Notes under the pieces: generated by a model | Told to the model about the DNA's origin: nothing | The model's database searches: none | Seen by the model: only the letters and a program-made list of their open reading frames with translations | Part shown: positions 59,765 to 64,000 of the stretch, piece by piece | Layout of the letters: every line of letters begins with the position of its first letter | Numbering within the stretch: position 1 is the stretch's first letter | Source of the DNA: RBG-13-51-18 sp050014095 | Lineage (GTDB): Bacteria; Chloroflexota; Dehalococcoidia; Dehalococcoidales; RBG-16-60-22 | Direction: 5' to 3' | Length of the DNA stretch: 64,000 nt | NCBI GenBank assembly: GCA_050014095.1 | Contig: JBEKDZ010000001.1 | Location: 62,001 to 126,000, forward strand | Translations under genes and position numbers: made by a program

Positions 59765-61084
59765 CTAATCCTCTAGTTTCCGCAGTCCCTGGCTCTCCAT
59801 CCAGACATCGAGCTGGTCCAGCAGGCGGTTTTCATCCAGGTCGGTGCGGTCGCCCGGCTGGGAGCCTTCATAGTGCAAAACGCGTACGCCCATCTCGCTC
59901 AAGCGTAAACCCTGCTCCTTTCGGGTCACCGTGCAGCCGACGCCGCAGCGCCATAAAGGCAGGATGGCGCCGTCCACTTTATAAGCTTTAGCGAAGTCAT
60001 TAAGCGCCCAGGGGCGAATGACCTCGTCATCCTTAAAGCGATGACCCCGCGCTTCAGTACCCAGCATCGCGCGGATAGCGTCTTCTCGCGTCTTGACGGG
60101 TTTTTCTATACTTCTACCGAAACCGCCGCCGCTGAAACGCGGGCCCCAGGTGCCGTCTTTCTTAAGCTCGAACGGACCGGCCATCATGTGACTGTACTGG
60201 GAGCCGATGCAGACCGCGCCGTATTTCTCCATATAGCGGTAGTATTTGAGGAAGTGCCAGGGCGGCGGATGGGTCTCCATCCAGCGATATCTTTCATTCC
60301 CCACGGCGGCGATGTTGTTTTGCACTCGCCACGCTACCTCGTCCCGCAGGGCTTTCCAGATAGCTACAGTTTCGCCGGGGTCGCCTTTCGTAAGTCCCCC
60401 GAGGGTGTAAAAGGAATAGAGGTCTTTTTGGCTTAAGGGGGAGGGGATATGCTGCATAAAGCGGGAGACGTCCTGCGCATATGGAGCAATGCCTCCGCTG
60501 ACCTTAACGCTTTCGATGAACCTTTCATCGTCGAATTTTTGCCCGAAAATCCGCTCGATTTCTTCAATCATATAAAGGGTGCAGTAGACCTTATCTTCGA
60601 GCATCGCTTTTTCACGGTCGGGGTCGCGGGGCCCGGTATAGAGCGGCCAGTTATCCTGGAAACGCGGGATTGGTGAATAGTCCATCGGAGCCTGCCCGCG
60701 CTTGGTATGCTGGTCGCACGGGTCCGGGAAGGGAACAACCAAATCTCGGAAGGGGAAGGGACTGCCATCCTGCTGGTGTCCCAGGTACATCGCGCCCCAG
60801 CAGTTGAGCTGGTAGCCGCAGACTTCACGTCCCCACCCCACCACCTCGCCGGCGTAGCGGCAGATTCGAGCGAATTCGTCGCTTTTATTCGCCATCATCG
60901 CGCCTACAGGGTTGTCCTCGATGACGCGTAACGCCGGAAAACCGATGCTCCATTGAACATTGCCCTGGGCTAGCAACACACGCTCCGTTGAAGCGGTATC
61001 GATGGATTTCTGCCATTTAGCCCTCATTTCCTTGGCTTTGTTCCAGACCTCCAGCGGCCTGGTTTCCCATTTTTGTTTAATCAT
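59765..61084 (-). CDS. 2-hydroxyacyl-CoA dehydratase/BCR subunit, BcrB/BadE-like
   Basis: This 439-residue protein has the general HgdB/BcrB fold. Cys pairs are in GREVCGYQLNCWGAMYLG and PLWRCGVGCTV; these would bind the [4Fe-4S] cluster at the active site. Length matches the large BcrB/BadE/BzdO type. It lies between the BcrC-like and activator genes and has the same strand. It probably forms the heterodimeric ring-reducing or dehydrating module with the protein at 61267. Confidence 0.88.
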   Translation of the reverse strand: MIKQKWETRPLEVWNKAKEMRAKWQKSIDTASTERVLLAQGNVQWSIGFPALRVIEDNPVGAMMANKSDEFARICRYAGEVVGWGREVCGYQLNCWGAMYLGHQQDGSPFPFRDLVVPFPDPCDQHTKRGQAPMDYSPIPRFQDNWPLYTGPRDPDREKAMLEDKVYCTLYMIEEIERIFGQKFDDERFIESVKVSGGIAPYAQDVSRFMQHIPSPLSQKDLYSFYTLGGLTKGDPGETVAIWKALRDEVAWRVQNNIAAVGNERYRWMETHPPPWHFLKYYRYMEKYGAVCIGSQYSHMMAGPFELKKDGTWGPRFSGGGFGRSIEKPVKTREDAIRAMLGTEARGHRFKDDEVIRPWALNDFAKAYKVDGAILPLWRCGVGCTVTRKEQGLRLSEMGVRVLHYEGSQPGDRTDLDENRLLDQLDVWMESQGLRKLED

Positions 61085-61119
61085 ACCTGCCTCCGAATAA
61101 ACGGCTATTATTTAGTCTA

Positions 61120-61180
61120 AAATCCCTCTCCATCTCCCCTTCGGCAAGCTCAGGGCAGGCCTTTTACTAAGGGGAGACGC
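61120..61180. repeat. copy of the CTCCCC...GGGAGACGATG repeat
   Basis: ATCCCTCTCCATCTCCCC, TTCGGCAAGCTCAGGGCAGG, CCTTTTACTAAGGGGAGACG. It fills the gap between the two BCR-like catalytic genes. Confidence 0.85.
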
Positions 61181-61266
61181 TATTAACGTGCTATAAAACC
61201 ATTCTTTTCAAATTCCTTATTTGTCCCCCTTTGAAAAAGGGGGATTAAAGGGGGATTTATTGCCCC

Positions 61267-62397
61267 CTATTTCAACACCATCATTGGTTTTAGCATATTG
61301 ATAAAGGCCTCCAAGCGCAGTCGGGTCTCCTCGTAAGGGAGGGTGGTATCACGCTCGAAGTAGTGGAAAGGTATATTGCGCTCACGCAGGATTTTCCAGA
61401 TAAGCGGATTATCCGTACCGTGAGGATGGCAGTAAATCTGCTTGGCAATGAGCACACCGTGCGCCTGGTAATCTTCATACAGCTGGTAGATGTGGGCGGG
61501 ACGGCGCCGCCAGTTGTTATCTTTCAGGGCGCAGTGAGGCCTGCCGAGATAACGCAAAGAGATAGCCATCAAGCGGTCGGCTTGCGGGATAACCTCATTC
61601 CAGAAGTAGCAGCTTCCCGTGCAAACCTCATCGATGACGACGTTGGCATCTAGCTCCTCTACGAGTTTTTCCAGCGCTACGTCAGAGGTCGGGCTGCCGA
61701 CCAGCATCAGGCGGACGCCAGTATCGCTCCGCGGCTTTCGCTTCGCTAATTTTGCGATGGCATCCCGAAGCATATCGTTCATCTCTGCTTTATCCATCAC
61801 CTGGCTGGCCAGGACCATCTCCATAGCTTCTGACCCGAGAACGACGGGGTTATCCGCTCGCCTTAGCTCATAGACCTGGCGCATCAGGCGGCGGTTGGTA
61901 TTATAGACCTCTATGGCGCGGTCGAGGTCACTATCTTTAATAGGCTTGCCCGTCCATTTTTCCATAGCTTTTTTAAAGACGTCTAATTCGGAGCGCATAA
62001 CGTCTTTGGAGGTTTTCCCATCCACATAGTCGGGAACGAAAACATAATGATTGAATAGCTCCGACTGATTATTCAGGGTAGTCTGAAAGGCGTTGAGCAT
62101 CCACTGGCAGCCCTCGGCGTTAATCAGCCCGTCGATATAGTCATACCTGCCCTTGATGAACTGGTTGAGGATATCCCGCGAGCAGGCGCAGTTGCCGTAC
62201 ATCTGCCGGTCGGTAGTGTCATCCGGCTCGTGTTGGCTTAAAAGGCGCACCGGCAGAGCGCCGGCGGCATAGACGATTTCCTCCGGCATATAGGGTTCGT
62301 AATAGCCTATAACTTTACCACCAGTTCGCTTTTTCCAGTCCCTGGCATATGCGTGGCGGTTCTGTAAAACTTCATGAAATCTTTCCAAATCCTTCAC
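61267..62397 (-). CDS. 2-hydroxyacyl-CoA dehydratase/BCR subunit, BcrC/BadD-like
   Basis: This 376-residue protein has VIGYYEPYMPEEIVYAAGALPVRL and cluster Cys in YGNCACSRDILN (Cys70, Cys72), INAEGCQWM and VCTGSCYFW. MRLVLVGSP-type segment VRLMLVGSPTSDVALEKLVEE begins the second lobe. Length equals BcrC/BadD/BzdN. It is the first gene of the minus-strand set 62397 to 57767. Confidence 0.88.
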   Translation of the reverse strand: MKDLERFHEVLQNRHAYARDWKKRTGGKVIGYYEPYMPEEIVYAAGALPVRLLSQHEPDDTTDRQMYGNCACSRDILNQFIKGRYDYIDGLINAEGCQWMLNAFQTTLNNQSELFNHYVFVPDYVDGKTSKDVMRSELDVFKKAMEKWTGKPIKDSDLDRAIEVYNTNRRLMRQVYELRRADNPVVLGSEAMEMVLASQVMDKAEMNDMLRDAIAKLAKRKPRSDTGVRLMLVGSPTSDVALEKLVEELDANVVIDEVCTGSCYFWNEVIPQADRLMAISLRYLGRPHCALKDNNWRRRPAHIYQLYEDYQAHGVLIAKQIYCHPHGTDNPLIWKILRERNIPFHYFERDTTLPYEETRLRLEAFINMLKPMMVLK

Positions 62398-62550
62398 CTC
62401 CGTCTAGCAGCCGTACCATTATAACGAATATATCAGTTATAACACATGTAAAATGATTTTTCAAAATTTCTTTAAGTCTTGCAAAATGTCGCCTTCTCCT
62501 TCAAAATAATGGCAGCCGATATCGTCGACAAAATGGTGGAGGTGCGCGAT

Positions 62551-63312
62551 ATGAGAACGATAAAGGATTACAATCGATACGGGAATGAGCTCGAGAGGCT
62601 GCTGCTATTAAGGACATCTCCCTTAGCCATAAAGCTGCTGGAGAAAGAAGAGGAAATCCCCGAGGGCGCCTTCAGACCCCATAGAGACCACGGCTTTCAT
62701 CTATCCCAATGTCAAGCCTTGGCTATGTCACGTCGGCAGAGAGTTAGTGTAGCCATGCTTAAAGAGGACCAATGGTGTTGGGCTCCGTTAATCGGCTTCG
62801 GACTGGTGGATTACCACGCCGCTGAAAATTTTGATGCCACCAAGAATCAGGTAAAAGTGCTGCCCCGCTTGGAATATGGCAAGTACCTCGGTATTATCTC
62901 TGCACCTTTAAGAGCGGCTAATTTTCCGCCTGACCTGGTTTTAATTTATACTAACGCCGCCCAATTGAGAAGCATGCTGCTGACTATAAAATACAAAAAT
63001 GGAGGCTTGGTGAGCTGTCAACTCGACCCGATAAACTCATGTGTTTACGCCGTGGTGGATACGATGTTAAAAAACCAGTATCAGGTCAATCTGCCCTGCG
63101 CTGGCGAGTACTACCGGGCCATGCCGGGAGAAGACGAGCTCATTTTCTCCGTGCCGGCAGATAAGGTGGAAGACTTAGTAATGGAGCTTGAACAATCGGA
63201 AAAGATGAAATCTGGATATGCCTATTCCAGCTTTGAGATGAGACCTGATTTCCCCCGACCTGATTTCTACAAGGATTTATTCCGGATTTGGGGATTGGAT
63301 ATTGAGCCATGA
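62551..63312 (+). CDS. DUF169 family protein, second copy
   Basis: This 253-residue protein belongs to DUF169: SPLAIKLLEKEEEIPEG, HLSQCQALAMSRRQR, CWAPLIGFGL, and late IFSVPADKVEDLVMELEQ. It is distant from the copy at 2619. I place the start at ATG 62551 with GGAGGTG before it. Upstream in-frame ATG codons exist but have poor sites. It is divergent from the BCR-like genes, and DUF169 proteins recur beside such systems (inference). Confidence 0.8.
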   Translation: MRTIKDYNRYGNELERLLLLRTSPLAIKLLEKEEEIPEGAFRPHRDHGFHLSQCQALAMSRRQRVSVAMLKEDQWCWAPLIGFGLVDYHAAENFDATKNQVKVLPRLEYGKYLGIISAPLRAANFPPDLVLIYTNAAQLRSMLLTIKYKNGGLVSCQLDPINSCVYAVVDTMLKNQYQVNLPCAGEYYRAMPGEDELIFSVPADKVEDLVMELEQSEKMKSGYAYSSFEMRPDFPRPDFYKDLFRIWGLDIEP

Positions 63313-63359
63313 AAGTATTTAGCTTCGCCTACAGATAGCCAACCAACTTGACTCACTCT

Positions 63360-63452
63360 ACGAAAAAAGTGATAATGATAAACGATGCTTACTCGACAAA
63401 ACCGTTTTCAAGAACAAAAAGTTCGGAATTTTTATTGAGTGGGCAGGCATCT
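63360..63452 (+). pseudogene. possible relic of a longer coding region
   Basis: An open stretch without start codon reads QLDSLYEKSDNDKRCLLDK and then TVFKNKKFGIFIEWAGI before TAA at 63450-63452. The style recalls C-terminal ends of serine recombinases, but this is a weak impression. It would be a remnant upstream of hicB. Confidence 0.25.
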
Positions 63453-63498
63453 AATGCATAAAATATATAGTCATAATCGAAAAAGGACGGAATGAGAT

Positions 63499-63720
63499 AT
63501 GCCGGATTATAAATTTACAGTGGTAGTGGAAAAAGATGAGGATGGGCTTTATGTAGCCTCCGTTCCTCTGCTTCAGGGTTGCTATACTCAAGGCAAGACC
63601 TATGAAGAGGCATTGGAAAACATCAAGGATGCCATCAAGCTACATATCGAAGCCCGCAAAGCTCTCGGGGAGACTATTCCCATAGAAGTCGCTATTGATG
63701 AGGTGCAGGTAGTTGCCTAA
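63499..63720 (+). CDS. hicB: HicB-type antitoxin
   Basis: This 73-residue protein has the HicB fold: YKFTVVVEKDEDGLYVASVPLLQGCYTQGKTYEEALENIKDAI. It lacks the C-terminal HTH found in longer HicB proteins. It would bind and block the HicA RNase. It overlaps hicA by 8 bases. AAAAGGACGG lies upstream. Confidence 0.93.
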   Translation: MPDYKFTVVVEKDEDGLYVASVPLLQGCYTQGKTYEEALENIKDAIKLHIEARKALGETIPIEVAIDEVQVVA

Positions 63721-63937
63721 GTTAAAGCCTGCCAAGCCTGACGAGGTTAGGCGGATATTGGAGAAGTTAGGTTTTAACTGCATCAGACAGAGTGGAAGCC
63801 ACGCTGTTTATCATCATTCTGATGGCAGGTGGACTACCGTGCCGATGCACAAGGGGAAAGATTTAGGCAAAGGCATATTGCGGAAAATTCTTAAAGATGC
63901 AAAACTTAGTGTCGATGAGTTTGAAAAACTACACTAG
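63713..63937 (+). CDS. hicA: HicA-type mRNA interferase toxin
   Basis: This 74-residue dsRBD-like toxin has the catalytic His in QSGSHAVYHH and VPMHKGKDLGKGILRKILKDAKLS. It starts at TTG 63713, inside hicB, so the order is antitoxin then toxin. It would cleave mRNA when HicB is lost. Confidence 0.92.
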   Translation: MPKLKPAKPDEVRRILEKLGFNCIRQSGSHAVYHHSDGRWTTVPMHKGKDLGKGILRKILKDAKLSVDEFEKLH

Positions 63938-64000
63938 GTTCATAATGATAGAGTCTCAAGAATCAAGACAATAGAAAATTTAATATAAAGCATCAAACGG

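Overview
The window looks like a chromosomal segment of an anaerobic, non-model member of class Dehalococcoidia (Chloroflexota). The reasons are: a division cluster reduced to mraZ-rsmH-ftsA-ftsZ with no peptidoglycan genes; a bacterial Elp3; an EF-Tu with a Cys-rich insert; a tRNA-Thr/Tyr/Thr-tuf-rpmG-secE-nusG-rplK-rplA-[L10 leader]-rplJ-rplL operon with no rpoB after it; and oxygen-sensitive Fe-S chemistry. The taxonomic call is inference from gene content. GC content is moderate, but some islands are clearly AT-rich (about 4.3-5.3 kb and 54.2-56.3 kb).

Layout. 0-11.5 kb is an accessory region: an aldo/keto reductase with a ferredoxin-like tail, DUF169 and DUF362 proteins, a collagen-like lipoprotein, an MFS transporter, comM, a creatininase-family protein, and four of five members of a paralogous small cupin-like family carrying an HCPL motif. 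The fifth member is at 17.8 kb. 11.6-16.8 kb is the translation operon on the minus strand. 16.8-37.2 kb is mixed housekeeping: rhomboid, asd, a two-subunit CoA-transferase, elp3 facing a Trm9-like methyltransferase, comEA-comEC, an APC permease-UspA-TrkA-TrkA group, def, priA, rplS, trmD and a MoaB-type gene. 37.4-47.4 kb holds mraZ-rsmH-ftsA-ftsZ, rsmD-coaD, ferredoxin, cvpA, proC and leuS.

48.6-63.3 kb is a catabolic island on both strands. It has two paralogous NAD-type short-chain dehydrogenases, two CaiB/BaiF CoA-transferases, two BadF/BcrA-type ATP-dependent activators and two BcrB/BcrC (HgdA/B)-type dehydratase/reductase subunits. Together they look like a class I, ATP-driven benzoyl-CoA-reductase-like system with CoA-activation and beta-oxidation-type partners. 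An AT-rich insertion between the two CaiB genes carries a proteasome-like Ntn hydrolase, a 61-residue protein and an IS1595-type transposase. A HicBA toxin-antitoxin pair closes the window.

The most striking item is at 51129-52823 (minus). Two open frames are in the same frame and separated by one TGA that sits in a U-x-x-C motif, followed at once by a 7-bp perfect hairpin placed like a bacterial SECIS. I read this as one 564-residue selenoprotein of the UGSC type fused to a second domain. Intergenic DNA is crowded with short dispersed palindromic repeats, some built from a TTCANNNTGAA unit.
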